This document shows, piece after piece, positions 45,149 through 54,013 of a stretch of 64,000 nucleotides of DNA (its first letter is position 1; each line of letters opens with the position of its first letter). Under the pieces are notes generated by a model, which worked only from the letters and a program-made list of their open reading frames with translations, did not search any database and had not been told where the DNA came from. The stretch spans positions 124,001 to 188,000 of the forward strand of contig NZ_FNUR01000004.1 of NCBI RefSeq assembly GCF_900108105.1, given 5' to 3'. Source of the DNA: Butyrivibrio sp. Su6. GTDB taxonomy: Bacteria; Bacillota; Clostridia; Lachnospirales; Lachnospiraceae. A program made the position numbers and the translations under genes.

Positions 45149-46174
45149 ATGAGAAAGTTAAAGGAAAAAAAGCCACTGATATTCACCGTCTTAATTGCCG
45201 TGTTGTGCATGATTATTGCCTTTTTGATAAGAACTATATATATAAATGCCACAGCAGGACCTTATGAAGTTACAAGAAAAGAAATAGCTGATTATTTCAG
45301 TACACAGCTTAATACTCAGGACAATACTGTAAAAAAAGGCGTGCAGCAGATTATGCTCGGTACAGTATCAGATAATTACGACACTACGCTTGACGCTTTG
45401 AAACATGTTAAAGCTGCCGGATATGATTATATAGAGATAAATGATTTCATGATAGAAAAATCTCCTTTTATAGTAAAGCTTTTGACAAAAATTGGTGGAA
45501 TGGACATAGGAAACAGCTGTAATCAGGATTGGCATACGCTTATTTATGAGAGCGGGCTCAAGGTAAGCAGTATGCATTCAAATCTCGGTGCAATAGAAGC
45601 AGATCCTGAGAAAGTTGCGAATCTTGCAAAAAGCTATGGCACAGACGTAGTTGTTATAACAGGAATGTACAGATTTGATTATAGCGATATAAACGAGGTT
45701 GAGAGTCTGGCAGAGCGGTTAAATACTGCAGGAAAAGCTCTGAAAGAACACGGCGTAAAGCTTTTATATCATAATCACAACTGTGAATTGCAGAAGGTTT
45801 CAACGGATAAGACAGCTTATGATGTGATTATAGAAAACACTGACGATGAATATGTGAATTTTGAGCTGGACACATATTGGATGACTGACGGAGGCGCTGA
45901 CGTCTATCCAATAATAGAAAAGCTTGGCTCACGTCTTAAGTACTGGCATATTAATGACAGAGGAAACGCTCAAAAAGGACCATATATGACACCCATCCTT
46001 AAAGAAAAGGCCACAGAGCTTGGAAAAGGCAATATGAATCTTAAGGGCCTTTCTGAAGTCATAAAGGAAAATGGTGTTATGGCAGTTATTTTGGAAACTC
46101 ACATGAACTGGATTGACAATGATCCGGTAAAGAGTATCGAAGTGAGTTCCGAATTCATGAATAAATATTTTTAA
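45149..46174 (+). CDS. Membrane-anchored xylose-isomerase-like TIM-barrel protein
   Basis: 341 residues: an N-terminal anchor/uncleaved signal (IFTVLIAVLCMIIAFLIRTIYI), then a sugar phosphate isomerase/epimerase (AP2Ec) barrel. Visible barrel motifs are AAGYDYIEINDF, VSSMHSNLGA, GVKLLYHNHNCEL (metal His/Glu region), FELDTYWMTDGGADV (metal Asp), LKYWHINDRG (His) and VILETHMN (Glu). So the metal site is probably complete, but the protein faces outward. The sugar or cyclitol substrate is unknown. No sugar transporter lies nearby. Confidence 0.85.
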   Translation: MRKLKEKKPLIFTVLIAVLCMIIAFLIRTIYINATAGPYEVTRKEIADYFSTQLNTQDNTVKKGVQQIMLGTVSDNYDTTLDALKHVKAAGYDYIEINDFMIEKSPFIVKLLTKIGGMDIGNSCNQDWHTLIYESGLKVSSMHSNLGAIEADPEKVANLAKSYGTDVVVITGMYRFDYSDINEVESLAERLNTAGKALKEHGVKLLYHNHNCELQKVSTDKTAYDVIIENTDDEYVNFELDTYWMTDGGADVYPIIEKLGSRLKYWHINDRGNAQKGPYMTPILKEKATELGKGNMNLKGLSEVIKENGVMAVILETHMNWIDNDPVKSIEVSSEFMNKYF

Positions 46175-46475
46175 ACGTGGTTGAGATTCTCCTAAGTTTA
46201 GATGAAGCAAAAGCCATCATTACTGGAATATCTCAATCTTGTGAGCTCGTCTTTCGTAAAGCTTACGCTACGTAAACTGCTCTATCCCTCATAAGAAATC
46301 GTTGGTTAAAAGTCCCTGGCGTTGATGAACTGTAAGCATCTTTGCTGTAACTTTTATAATTCCGCTCATAACTTTTAGCTATTCTTTGGTGAAGCCTTCG
46401 CCACCTCAAATGCATCAGTTATTTTTGATTTCTGATTATTTATACGAGTGAAAAAAATTTGTGGCAAAAATTATT
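46175..46475. other. Intergenic region with no recognised feature
   Basis: About 300 nt between the TIM-barrel gene and the last gene of the reductase operon. I see short inverted repeats (CGTAAAGCTTACG near 46255 and GGTGAAGCCTTCGCCACC near 46390) and short frames without ribosome-binding sites, but no convincing gene or RNA. The T-rich 46470-46490 stretch lies on the wrong strand to end the operon. Confidence 0.4.
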
Positions 46476-47183
46476 TTATTTTTTTCTTAAGAGCACCTTC
46501 AAATCTGCTTCTTTTCGGTTCATCTTCGCAATGGAGGACAACGTCGGTATGTGCATGGGGCATACGTCCATACAGGAAAGGGCCTTTGAGCAGCTGTTTG
46601 CAAAATGTTCAGCGTAAGAGCTGGTGATATCCTTAGCTTTTTCCCTGTTGCGAGCCTTTACCAGATAGCAGTCATTGGCATAAAAAGCGCCATAAAAAGA
46701 TTTCCCATTTGTATAATTTGGACAGATTTCCAGGCAAAGTCCGCACTTTAAACAGTTTGCCACAGCATATTGATGCTCGTGGTCTTCTTTTTCTTTGGGA
46801 TTGTATTCACCAATATACACGTTGGTGCTCTTTAGTGTTTCGTGAATCACGCTTCTGTCCACTATCAGGTCGTGAACCACGGGGAATTTCCTTAAGGGGC
46901 GAAGTACCACTTCATCGCCTTTGAGATTTTTGAGGAAAGTTTCGCAGGCAAGAGCCGGAGTCTCATTTATCACCATGGCGCAAGCACCGCACATGCCCTG
47001 CAAGCAGGAACTCTCCCATCCAATGCGATCTGTTTTTTCACAACGGTCATTTCTGATGTCGTCGCCGAAATTAAGCTTGTCCAGTACTCCGGCAATAGAT
47101 ATTTCCTTGGTTCCTTCGTAGTCAAAAGACTCCCAGTAGGGCTCAGAATCAGGGGCTTTTTGCCGTAAAATTCTAATCTTCAT
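46476..47183 (-). CDS. frdB: Fumarate reductase/succinate dehydrogenase-type iron-sulfur subunit
   Basis: 235 residues with three Fe-S clusters. The plant-type 2Fe-2S has Cys in SSCLQGMCGACAMVINETPALAC, the 4Fe-4S in CLKCGLCLEICP and the 3Fe-4S in CSKALSCMDVCP. It passes electrons between the haem membrane subunit and the flavin subunit. The start at 47183 has GGGAG 7 nt upstream and overlaps the flavoprotein gene by 11 nt. It is the last gene of the aconitase-X/reductase operon. Confidence 0.9.
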   Translation of the reverse strand: MKIRILRQKAPDSEPYWESFDYEGTKEISIAGVLDKLNFGDDIRNDRCEKTDRIGWESSCLQGMCGACAMVINETPALACETFLKNLKGDEVVLRPLRKFPVVHDLIVDRSVIHETLKSTNVYIGEYNPKEKEDHEHQYAVANCLKCGLCLEICPNYTNGKSFYGAFYANDCYLVKARNREKAKDITSSYAEHFANSCSKALSCMDVCPMHIPTLSSIAKMNRKEADLKVLLRKK

Positions 47184-48807
47184 AAGTATTCTCCCTGTCA
47201 AAGGTTACCAACATGTTTCCTTCATTATAAGAAATGATCGTAGCAGCCCTGTACTCTTCGGTGGCCGTAGGATAGTCGCTTCGATAGTGGGCACCACGGC
47301 TTTCCTTACGCGCATCGGCACAGGTGAGCGCAGCAAGAGCCAAAGTCAGTATCCCTTTCAGGCTGTAATTGATGTAAGCAGAGACACTGGAATCATAATG
47401 TATACGATCAGCAACTGACAGATAATAGCGCACATCCTCCATGCCCTTAGATAGAGAATCCGCAGAACGGACAATGCTCATGTGTTCTCGCATGGTGTCC
47501 GCTAGTAAATCACGGATGTGCATTGCAGCAAATGGGCTATCGGATTCAAGCATCTTTTTAAAGCATTCCTGCTCTGCCTGAATATAGCTATCAAAATTCG
47601 CGCGCTCAACCAAGGCGTTTTCTCCCAAAATACTCTCTGCCGCAATCTTTCCACTGTACATAGCCGACAGTAACGAATTGCCCCCAAGTCTGTTGGCGCC
47701 ATGATATATGGATGCGCATTCGCCCACAGCATATAGTCCCTGGATATTCGTTGAATGGTCCTTGTGCACAGCCAGCCCACCCATAAAATAATGAACAGAG
47801 GGTGCCACAGGAATCGGCTCTTTTGAAATATCTATTCCCCTGTATTTGGCACAGATGTCACGGACCTCTGGAAGCCTTGAATCGATCAGCTTCTTGTCAA
47901 TAAATGAGATATCCAGGAACACATCCCTGCCAGTAGCTATGATTTCTCTAGCGATGAGATCGCGGGTCATTAGATTCCCACCGGGGCCGTACTTATCCTC
48001 CATGAAAAAGACCTTTCGATCACCATCTTTGTAAAAGAGCCTTCCACCCTCGCCGCGGACAGCCTCTGAAATCAGCATTCTCTTTTGTGGCGTTTCAAGC
48101 GTGGTTGGATGGAATTGGATAAATTCAAGATTCTTTAGGGCTGCTCCTTGCAAAAAAAGCTTTCCCACTGCGTATCCGTCACATCGGTTTGAACCAGTGG
48201 TCTTGCCAAAAAGGCTGTTCTGCCCACCGGTCGCCATTACAAGGGCGTCCGCATATACTGGCACAAGCACTCTTGCATTTTCATCATAAAGAAGGGCGCC
48301 GTAGCAACGACCGTCGCGTATCAGTGCTGAGTAAAAGTGGTGCCTCATGATTCGGGTTATAAGTCCTGCAGCTTCGAACCTGCGGACCTCCATGACCAGG
48401 GCCGAGACAATGTGCTTACCTGTAGAAGAACCGCAGTAATGCGTCCGCTTGTAAGTCTGTCCGCCAAAGGCCCTAAGCACCGGACGGTCGTTCTCATCTA
48501 CAGAGAACACCGTTCCGATCCGCTCCAGATAATGAATGATCTCTTTTGCATCCGAGCAAAGCCCTTCAACAGCATGACTGCCTGCCAGATAAGCGCCGCC
48601 CTTAAGGGTATCCTCAACATGGCACTGCACGCTGTCGCCCTCCTCATGTCTTTCGGTAACTGCATTTATTCCGCCTGCAGCCATTACAGACTGGGACTGC
48701 TCCGAAGGTCCAGGGGCAATCAGCTTAACCATCATACCCAATTCAGCACAGTGTATGGCGCACATCATTCCCGATATACCATTTCCAATTATCAGTATTT
48801 CCTTCAT
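47173..48807 (-). CDS. frdA: Fumarate reductase-type flavoprotein subunit
   Basis: 544 residues. FAD-binding GNGISGMMCAIHCAELG, the QSVMAAGGINAV loop, then the active-site motifs FIQFHPTTLE, SEAVRGEGGRLF (with the catalytic-type Arg), HYFMGGLAV and GANRLGGNSLL. Covalent-flavin His context cannot be judged with certainty (QSQSVMAAGG lacks the usual HT-AQGG His, suggesting non-covalent FAD). Residues used by fumarate reductases are kept, so fumarate or a related enoate is a fair acceptor. It lies between the membrane and Fe-S subunits in an operon headed by aconitase X. Confidence 0.88.
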   Translation of the reverse strand: MKEILIIGNGISGMMCAIHCAELGMMVKLIAPGPSEQSQSVMAAGGINAVTERHEEGDSVQCHVEDTLKGGAYLAGSHAVEGLCSDAKEIIHYLERIGTVFSVDENDRPVLRAFGGQTYKRTHYCGSSTGKHIVSALVMEVRRFEAAGLITRIMRHHFYSALIRDGRCYGALLYDENARVLVPVYADALVMATGGQNSLFGKTTGSNRCDGYAVGKLFLQGAALKNLEFIQFHPTTLETPQKRMLISEAVRGEGGRLFYKDGDRKVFFMEDKYGPGGNLMTRDLIAREIIATGRDVFLDISFIDKKLIDSRLPEVRDICAKYRGIDISKEPIPVAPSVHYFMGGLAVHKDHSTNIQGLYAVGECASIYHGANRLGGNSLLSAMYSGKIAAESILGENALVERANFDSYIQAEQECFKKMLESDSPFAAMHIRDLLADTMREHMSIVRSADSLSKGMEDVRYYLSVADRIHYDSSVSAYINYSLKGILTLALAALTCADARKESRGAHYRSDYPTATEEYRAATIISYNEGNMLVTFDRENTYED

Positions 48808-48816
48808 GCACCAACC

Positions 48817-49380
48817 TCAAATATGTAAAAACATTGACAACTGCCCTTTTATAACGGCAAATGTAGTTATAAGCAACATAGCAGTCATCATGCACCAGAC
48901 AATTCTGTCCGCGAGTCTGACTTTCTTTTCATCAACAAGTAAACCTAGGGTGATGCATGCCTTGGATAAAGAGATAGACGTGTGCACTGTGATAACCACG
49001 TAAAAAAGAAGTTGCAGTACAAGCAGCATTGCAAAGCCAATCCAGATACCGCTTTCCGCGCAACTTTTCAAAGCTTCGAAAGTCTTTAGATGAACGATAA
49101 GAAGCGGAAAAATCAAAGCCGCCGAAATACGTTGGATTATGGTCCTCCTGTTCTTTTGTGGATATATGTCAAGCCTTGTACCGTCACCAAGCAGAAAAAC
49201 AGAGCACATGCCACAGATTGCATGGGCGCACATCAGCACCACAAGCGGCATGGCAGTGGCAAGTTTTAACGTCGGATTATAATAGAAAGTGATATAAGAA
49301 AAACAGTTGTATAACATATGCACCACCAAGGCGAAGGACGACAATAGCCCCAAAACTGCATTAATTTTTTTCAGTATCAT
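48817..49380 (-). CDS. Haem b membrane subunit of the fumarate-reductase-type complex
   Basis: 187 residues with five membrane helices. Four His fall within helices (His21, His53, His97, His133), the pattern expected for two bis-His haem b groups in Wolinella/Bacillus-type SdhC/FrdC. It would link menaquinol to the soluble subunits. The start at 49380 follows AGAGGTC; the frame from 49413 overlaps the upstream gene and has a weak site. Sequence similarity to known FrdC is low, so the call leans on topology, His positions and position before frdA/frdB. Confidence 0.78.
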   Translation of the reverse strand: MILKKINAVLGLLSSFALVVHMLYNCFSYITFYYNPTLKLATAMPLVVLMCAHAICGMCSVFLLGDGTRLDIYPQKNRRTIIQRISAALIFPLLIVHLKTFEALKSCAESGIWIGFAMLLVLQLLFYVVITVHTSISLSKACITLGLLVDEKKVRLADRIVWCMMTAMLLITTFAVIKGQLSMFLHI

Positions 49381-49405
49381 TTTTTGACCTCTATCAAAAG
49401 TATTA

Positions 49406-49849
49406 TCAATCATCTACTTCAACAATGCCGCCATCCTTTACATTAACAGTCATGCCGGTCTTCACATATGATAGGAATTCTTCGCCAAGGCTATCGATAG
49501 TTGGCATTTTAGCCTCTGTCCAGATATCTGCCAAAAGAACTCCCGCAGCGCCAATAGAATCAATTGGGTTTGCAAAAAGCATGCAGGCGGGCTGCCTTCC
49601 GTAATCAGCAGCTGTAAATAAGATCATGCCACCAGTGGTTGAACCGATGGTCTGGGGAAGACAGAGTGCTACCCCCGCCATAGGTTTTTTGTATATGTCA
49701 GGATTGTTCTGATCTGAACAAGTTGCCTTTTTGTCTCCTGTAAGAAAACTTGTCTGATAACTTGCAAGTGTATTAAAACCGCCATGAGAAACAAGCGCTG
49801 TTGCACTGCATTGTCCCGGTATCACTACTCTACCCTTAAACTCTTTCAT
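49406..49849 (-). CDS. Aconitase X small (swivel) subunit, DUF126
   Basis: 147 residues. It matches the swivelling domain of aconitase X: FKGRVVIPGQCSATALVSHGGFNTLASY, IGSTTGGMILF and FANPIDSIGAAGVLLADIW. It partners the large subunit encoded 2 nt upstream. GGGAGG lies in the upstream coding end. Split large/small subunits mark the type II aconitase X enzymes. Confidence 0.9.
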   Translation of the reverse strand: MKEFKGRVVIPGQCSATALVSHGGFNTLASYQTSFLTGDKKATCSDQNNPDIYKKPMAGVALCLPQTIGSTTGGMILFTAADYGRQPACMLFANPIDSIGAAGVLLADIWTEAKMPTIDSLGEEFLSYVKTGMTVNVKDGGIVEVDD

Positions 49850-49851
49850 GA

Positions 49852-51129
49852 TTACATCCTCCCCCTCCCAGTGATCATTTGTAAGATCTTTTTGTCTTCA
49901 TAGAATCTGCATGAGGTGTAAGTCCTCAGTTTATTGGAATTGGTGATTATTGGAACAGAGTGAACAAGCGGATTATCACAATACATCAAAGGACAAATAT
50001 AACTAAGTGTCAGATGGATTTCCTCTGCCATGCTCTCTTCTTTGCTTCCCCTGATTGCATCCAACACTCCGGGTGCAGCAGTAAGAACGGTGGGAATCGT
50101 TGTAGTCTTTTTTCCACTTTCTTTTACTCCCTCATATATGTCGTGAATCCAGCCTATAAGCTCAGATTTTGAAAGATGAGGACATCCAATGAAGCACATT
50201 TTAGGCTTTGCATCTTTGTTCTTCCAAATGATCGGATAACTATCTATTACTCTTTGGATTTCTGCATCGTCTATTACATAAGTCCTGGCATTATCTGCTA
50301 TAAGGCTCTCTCCCAGCTCAACGGCTTCAGGAGTAAGCTTGTCGATATGATAAAGACCTACTGCGCCATTAGACGCTGTAGCAGCCCCGAAGTTTTTTAA
50401 ATAATCGCAAACCTCTGGAGTAAGTTCTTTTCCCAGAAAATCTGATAGCCCGTAGACATATGGCACATCTTCCATAACTTTCATGCCTATGGCAGAACCC
50501 AGAACCTGCGCGGGCGGAAGCTTAGTTGTCTTAACTTCCACCTTCCAGGTGGCCTTTCTGCCTTCGTCTGTAAGAAGCCCAAACTTTGGAACACATCCAA
50601 GAATTGATCCAAAAAGCTCTATGATTCCGGAATTTCTGTTGCATCTTGCTCCCAAAACAGAATTGGCATATACAACTGCCGAGGACTCAGCCCAGCTAAG
50701 AATATCGCCTTTCTTTGGCCTGTTGCCCTGCTCATCAAAGTAGCAGGCACACGAAAAACTGTCCTTACTTTTAAGCCCAAGTTTAGACAGCTGTTTTTCA
50801 TATCTCTTTTGCTCGGAATACATGAATTTATAAAATACAAGATCCTGGATAACATTCGATGGAACGTTCCTATCAAGAGGTCTTGGATCCATCGTGAATT
50901 GCTGCTTGGAAATAACCCCTGCACCAATAAGTTCATCCATTAATTTGTAGACAGGATTAATTACCTGAAGACCAAAACTAGTTACAAGATGCCCATATTT
51001 ACCTGTAACTTCAACCATTTCCTCCGCCCCAAAGAGCTCTCCGTATCTTACCAGAGTCTCCATGATTTTGGCGTAAGTTTCACCCTTTTTGCCGTCGTAG
51101 ATTTCCTGTTGCTCGCTTGTAAGCCTCAT
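49852..51129 (-). CDS. Aconitase X catalytic subunit, DUF521
   Basis: 425 residues of the aconitase superfamily. Fe-S Cys candidates are in FSCACYFDEQGNRP, GARCNRNSG, IGCPHLSKSE and YTSCRFYED. Known members dehydrate cis-3-hydroxy-L-proline or mevalonate 5-phosphate. None of the usual neighbours of these pathways (proline racemase, reductase, prenyl transferase) is here. Instead the gene heads an operon with a fumarate-reductase-type complex. The start is 51129 or 51132, after GGGGGA. Whether this enzyme makes an enoate that the reductase then uses is an inference discussed in the findings. Confidence 0.9.
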   Translation of the reverse strand: MRLTSEQQEIYDGKKGETYAKIMETLVRYGELFGAEEMVEVTGKYGHLVTSFGLQVINPVYKLMDELIGAGVISKQQFTMDPRPLDRNVPSNVIQDLVFYKFMYSEQKRYEKQLSKLGLKSKDSFSCACYFDEQGNRPKKGDILSWAESSAVVYANSVLGARCNRNSGIIELFGSILGCVPKFGLLTDEGRKATWKVEVKTTKLPPAQVLGSAIGMKVMEDVPYVYGLSDFLGKELTPEVCDYLKNFGAATASNGAVGLYHIDKLTPEAVELGESLIADNARTYVIDDAEIQRVIDSYPIIWKNKDAKPKMCFIGCPHLSKSELIGWIHDIYEGVKESGKKTTTIPTVLTAAPGVLDAIRGSKEESMAEEIHLTLSYICPLMYCDNPLVHSVPIITNSNKLRTYTSCRFYEDKKILQMITGRGRM

Positions 51130-51253
51130 CATACAATCCCCCACCATTCTAATTGCAAAAACAAAAAGCTTATATCGTTATTTAGTTCTGTATTTAGTTT
51201 ACAGCATCAGGAACATTTTTAGCAATTATCTTGTTGGAATGTACTTCCATGAA

Positions 51254-51880
51254 TCATTTTCCATCAGGAAAACTTGTGAATGCGTCTCTTTCCACTACCG
51301 GAAGGCCATATTTTTCTTTTGCATCGGAAAAAGCCTTTATCATGAAAGACATATTCCTTGCAAGATTTCTCATTGTCTGAAGTCCCTCAAGATCTTTTTT
51401 AACATCTTCGGCATCAAATCCATGCACCTGATTCCAGTATGTGCTTGAAGCCACCGGCATTCCGCTTATGGTAAAGTACTTGTTCAGAACATCGAAACTT
51501 GCAGTATTGCCGCCTCTTCTGCAGCTTACGACAGCCGCACCGACCTTCATCTGCTTTGAAAAAGAAGTACTGTAAAAAAGCCTATCCATAAAAGAAAGGA
51601 TTGTACCATTTGGGGAGCCGTAGTAAACAGGGCTTCCTACAACAAGTCCATCTGCCTCTTCGAACTTCCCTGCAACTTCATTTACAAGATCGTTAACAAC
51701 ACACTTTCCATTTTTCTCGCAATACCCGCAGGAAACGCAGCCACGGATATCTTTATTGCCTACGTGAATGATCTCCGTCTCTATTCCTTCCTTATTGAAT
51801 ATCGAGATCATCTCGTTAAGAGCAGTAGCTGTGCAGCCATTTGCCTTTGGACTGCCATTAAGTAAAAGAACTTTCGCCAT
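51254..51880 (-). CDS. Iron-sulfur flavoprotein (NADPH-dependent FMN reductase family)
   Basis: 208 residues of flavodoxin fold: LLLNGSPKANGCTATAL (FMN phosphate loop) and GSPVYYGSPNGTILSFMDR. A compact Cys motif, CVSCGYCEKNGKC, matches the 4Fe-4S of archaeal/clostridial iron-sulfur flavoproteins. Role: low-potential electron transfer or reduction of O2/peroxide or quinones. AAGGAG precedes the start. It lies upstream of, and in the same direction as, the aconitase-X operon, about 125 nt away. Confidence 0.9.
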   Translation of the reverse strand: MAKVLLLNGSPKANGCTATALNEMISIFNKEGIETEIIHVGNKDIRGCVSCGYCEKNGKCVVNDLVNEVAGKFEEADGLVVGSPVYYGSPNGTILSFMDRLFYSTSFSKQMKVGAAVVSCRRGGNTASFDVLNKYFTISGMPVASSTYWNQVHGFDAEDVKKDLEGLQTMRNLARNMSFMIKAFSDAKEKYGLPVVERDAFTSFPDGK

Positions 51881-51939
51881 GTTGAATACTCCTTCCTATT
51901 TCATTTTTGTCTTTCCATCTGTCTACGTGACCTATTGGC

Positions 51940-52212
51940 TTAGCAGATAAAAAATGCTAGTCCTCGTACAGAAAAAACGCAGGCTATAACTGAAACAATC
52001 AGCATCAGAATTGCAACGATAATCTTCTTTCTTCCATTTTTTAAGTCAGGGTCTGGATAATCCACCGTTTTTATCCCATTCTGTAGCTTACGTATGCCCT
52101 GATACCCGCCAAATATTGATAATCCTAACACAATAGCCAGTATCAGAGGTGACATTTTGAAAAAAACATAAAAGAACATGCAAATAGCTAAAAAAATAAT
52201 TATTACAATCAT
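51940..52212 (-). CDS. Small membrane protein, last gene of the LytTR/ABC operon
   Basis: 90 residues. Two hydrophobic parts (IVIIIFLAICMFFYVFF with ILAIVLGLSIFGGY, and IIVAILMLIVSVIACVFSV) flank a polar loop. Its ATG overlaps the stop of the DUF3021 gene (TAATG) with AAGGAG just before, so it is coupled. Function unknown. Confidence 0.7.
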   Translation of the reverse strand: MIVIIIFLAICMFFYVFFKMSPLILAIVLGLSIFGGYQGIRKLQNGIKTVDYPDPDLKNGRKKIIVAILMLIVSVIACVFSVRGLAFFIC

Positions 52213-52649
52213 TACTCCTTATCCCTCACACTTTCAAGGGCATCTGAGATAAGCTTCTCATCATGTCTGAACATGATGCCAGTGCCTACCCATGCTGCAG
52301 CATAGACAGCCACGAAGATCACAGTTATCTGAACAAAGCCATTTTTAGTTTTGTACCAGTTACAAAGATGCCCAAAAGTAATGATGATAATGTACATCAG
52401 AAAAAAATGCAGAAGCGTCACCAGGTTATGCTTTAGTGCAGACAACTCTTTATCGTATTTATCATTATAAAGAAGCAACACTGTTACCAGACTGCATAAA
52501 AAGCTGGCAACAAGGATTGATCCCGGAGTATACCAGTCAAAAGACCACTCATTTTTCCTCATTACCAATAATCCGATAAGACTGACAGCGCACAATACCA
52601 GGAAGCTGACCAGCATTGTTTGTTCCATTACTATCTTTAGTTTTTTCAT
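52212..52649 (-). CDS. DUF3021 membrane protein
   Basis: 145 residues with four membrane helices (SFLVLCAVSLIGLLVM, GSILVASFLCSLVTVLLLY, LVTLLHFFLMYIIIITFGH, ITVIFVAVYAAAWVGTGIMF). This is the usual partner of stand-alone LytTR regulators, where it holds the regulator inactive at the membrane. ATGA overlap with the LytTR gene. The longer frame from 52778 runs inside the LytTR gene and is not used. Confidence 0.85.
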   Translation of the reverse strand: MKKLKIVMEQTMLVSFLVLCAVSLIGLLVMRKNEWSFDWYTPGSILVASFLCSLVTVLLLYNDKYDKELSALKHNLVTLLHFFLMYIIIITFGHLCNWYKTKNGFVQITVIFVAVYAAAWVGTGIMFRHDEKLISDALESVRDKE

Positions 52650-53080
52650 AGTCCCAACCTCTTCTTCATCTCTTTTACATAGCTTCTGGTAATAAGAATA
52701 ACCTCTCCATTCAAAAGAACTGCTCTCATCCTGGCATTGGTCTCCGCTTTTACACTCTTTATCTTTCTGATATTGCAAAGCATGGACTTAGAACACCTAA
52801 AGAACCTGAAATCCAGAGCCTTTTCTACCTCGTAGAGACGGCTTCGCAGCTCAATGCAGTCATCCTTAGTATAGGCAAAGCACTTATCATCTACTGTCTC
52901 TATGTAATAGATTTTGGAAATCGGGCATGGAATGTTCTCGCCTTCCTTATAGCCCATAATGATCTGCTCCCCGTTTTCAAGCAGCCCAATCGCAGTATCT
53001 ATAGCAGTTGTGCGCCCATATGCATTTACAACTGCGTATTCACTTTCACCCTGCGGAATCTTATTAAACGTTACCTTCAA
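52646..53080 (-). CDS. Stand-alone LytTR-domain transcription regulator
   Basis: 144 residues. A short N-terminal part precedes a LytTR DNA-binding domain (about 45-142: IYYIETVDDKCFAYTKDD, then FFRCSKSMLCNIRKIKSV). There is no receiver domain, so control is probably by the DUF3021 partner. The start is TTG at 53080, after AGGGGAAAAG. The likely target is the direct-repeat site at 55009-55040 in front of its own operon. Confidence 0.9.
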   Translation of the reverse strand: MKVTFNKIPQGESEYAVVNAYGRTTAIDTAIGLLENGEQIIMGYKEGENIPCPISKIYYIETVDDKCFAYTKDDCIELRSRLYEVEKALDFRFFRCSKSMLCNIRKIKSVKAETNARMRAVLLNGEVILITRSYVKEMKKRLGL

Positions 53081-53092
53081 GGCTTTTCCCCT

Positions 53093-54013
53093 TTACCTTT
53101 TATTATAAACTCTTGGATAGATGATTCTTGTAGCTGCAATAAATGCCACTGTAACTATTATTATATATATGCAGGTCTGATTCAATGACCAAGTTAAAGA
53201 ACCAACCTGTGTGTTAAAAGAAAAATGCTCTCTCATGGCATGAAGAAATGCGCCGCCGTCTACTCCTCCTAGGCTCTCATCCATATGATTTAAAACTCCA
53301 CCAGTCAGGAAATTTCTGATAAGTACAGTGATTCCTGTAGCTGGGATGAGGTTACATACGTTTTGTATTGTCTTGCTGAATTCAGATAGTGGAAGGTACG
53401 CGCCAACTATAAAACCCGACACTGCAGAAATGATTCCCATAAATGCACTGCAGGTGCCCATTTTCTTAAAAAACATCATTATAAGAGTAAAGATTGCTGT
53501 CGATGAGAGAGTGCCAAGGAAAATCACTCCAACAAGACCTATAATATCTGAAATTTCAAAATACATGGTTCCGTTCAAAAGAAGCACTCCAATTCCGCAA
53601 AACAGAACCACTAAGGTCTGAAAAAAGGCTGAAACTACCGCTGCCAGGAAATATGAAAGGATGATCTCAGCTCTTTTTACAGGGGTTGATATCATATCAA
53701 AATACACTCTGTCTTCCCTGTCCCTGACTATGGTTTCAAGGGCATTGTAGGGAATGGTGATCAGTGCAGTGCTGATGATACCTGTAAGTAATGTACCATT
53801 TACAAACTGGTCCATGTCCTTTGCTAATATCAGCTTCTCAAGGCCCGTTGCAGCGTGCTCAAGCGATGACAAAAAGGTGCTCTTTAAAAACAATAGATAA
53901 AGAATAAGAATAATAAGTGGTGTTAGCATTGAGAAAAAAATTGATCCCTTATTATTCATATATACCAGTATGTTTCTTTTTGTAAGACCTAAAAGACCTC
54001 TTATTTTAGCCAT
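53093..54013 (-). CDS. ABC-2-type exporter permease
   Basis: 306 residues with six membrane helices and the ABC-2 shape: an N-terminal helix (IFFSMLTPLIILILYLLFL), a long outside loop and a block of four helices near the middle (SYFLAAVVSAFFQTLVVLFCGIGVLLLNG). GGAG before the start; it overlaps the ATPase gene by 8 nt. Exported substrate unknown; drug or peptide export is typical for such LytTR-linked pairs. Confidence 0.9.
   Translation of the reverse strand: MAKIRGLLGLTKRNILVYMNNKGSIFFSMLTPLIILILYLLFLKSTFLSSLEHAATGLEKLILAKDMDQFVNGTLLTGIISTALITIPYNALETIVRDREDRVYFDMISTPVKRAEIILSYFLAAVVSAFFQTLVVLFCGIGVLLLNGTMYFEISDIIGLVGVIFLGTLSSTAIFTLIMMFFKKMGTCSAFMGIISAVSGFIVGAYLPLSEFSKTIQNVCNLIPATGITVLIRNFLTGGVLNHMDESLGGVDGGAFLHAMREHFSFNTQVGSLTWSLNQTCIYIIIVTVAFIAATRIIYPRVYNKR

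Noticed and set aside
46270-46430. Minus-strand short frame (about 50 codons) downstream of frdB
   Set aside because: No ribosome-binding site, no known motif and a composition like non-coding DNA.
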